Shown one piece after another: positions 63,941-64,000 of a stretch of 64,000 bases of DNA. Position 1 is the stretch's first letter, and each line of letters opens with the position of its first letter. The DNA comes from Brevibacterium marinum (GTDB lineage Bacteria > Actinomycetota > Actinomycetes > Actinomycetales > Brevibacteriaceae), in the NCBI RefSeq assembly GCF_011927955.1, contig NZ_JAATJN010000001.1:4092001-4156000 (forward strand), written 5' to 3'. Both the position numbers and the translations under genes were made by a program. The notes under the pieces are model-generated. The model made no database searches, had not been told where the DNA came from, and was given only the letters and a program-made list of their open reading frames with translations.

Positions 63941-64000
63941 GTGAACCCTGCTCCCGCTGCACCTCAGAGACCATGGCTGCCGCGCCGTGGAGTGATTGTC
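63941..64000 (+). CDS. Start of gene divergent from TetR (5' fragment)
   Basis: Twenty codons are visible from GTG 63941 (NPAPAAPQRPWLPRRGVIV) before the window ends. AGAGGA lies six bases upstream. A basic, Pro-rich start before what may be a membrane segment would suit an MFS-type exporter, common beside TetR, but that is a guess. Confidence 0.55.
   Translation, partial: MNPAPAAPQRPWLPRRGVIV

Overview
The window is GC-rich actinobacterial chromosome with short intergenic gaps, ATGA/TGATG translational coupling, frequent GTG/TTG starts and several likely leaderless genes. The 16S gene, the purS-purQ pair and the DUF3073 protein point to the Micrococcales; Brevibacterium or a close relative is my best guess from the 16S signature and gene content, but this was not checked by a search. 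There is no sign of a prophage, CRISPR array, insertion sequence or tRNA gene. Layout: (1) 1-6,030, mostly minus strand: an edge-truncated HTTM-like membrane protein with a small membrane partner, an unknown protein, a DUF3073 gene, then purF-purM and a small membrane protein. (2) 6,189-11,536: a tandem universal stress protein, then a minus-strand operon of asparaginase, sterol-carrier-family protein, aldehyde dehydrogenase and an EamA permease. (3) 11,570-13,948: one gene encoding a PurD-PurC fusion. (4) 14,373-21,777: a plus-strand operon of amidohydrolase, potA-potD-potB-potC-like ABC importer and an FAD amine oxidoreductase, probably for polyamine or amine uptake and oxidation. (5) 21,894-22,888: purS-purQ. 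(6) 23,011-30,925: a peptidoglycan-binding-domain protein without signal peptide, an LPXTG-like surface protein, a heterodimeric ABC exporter and a DUF6882-like protein. (7) 31,326-45,411: two near-identical rRNA operons (16S-23S-5S, both minus strand, offset 8,107 bp) as direct repeats of about 6 kb; the 2.1 kb between them holds only a hipB-hipA toxin-antitoxin-like pair. Gene remnants lie just outside the array on both sides. (8) 46,255-49,707: trhO and purL. (9) 49,831-54,101: a 2-hydroxycarboxylate transporter, HMG-CoA-lyase-family enzyme and class III CoA-transferase operon divergent from an IclR regulator. (10) 54,123-57,824: a membrane protein, a MetE-like methyltransferase and a TIGR01777 epimerase. 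(11) 58,043-64,000: choline-sulfatase, its formylglycine-generating enzyme, a BCCT choline/betaine transporter, a TetR regulator and the start of a divergent gene. How they work together: purF, purM, purD+C, purS, purQ and purL cover much of the route from PRPP to SAICAR but are scattered over 47 kb; purL is 24 kb from its partners purSQ, with the rRNA array in between. The sulfatase/FGE/BCCT group looks like choline-O-sulfate or osmoprotectant use. The CoA-transferase/lyase/2HCT group looks like catabolism of a branched 3-hydroxy acid. The most unusual architecture is hipBA held between direct-repeat rRNA operons, where recombination between the repeats would delete the antitoxin. A second theme is unstable GC-rich DNA: short tandem repeats sit directly behind stop codons, and Ala/Ser/Thr/Gly-rich inserts interrupt otherwise conserved enzymes.
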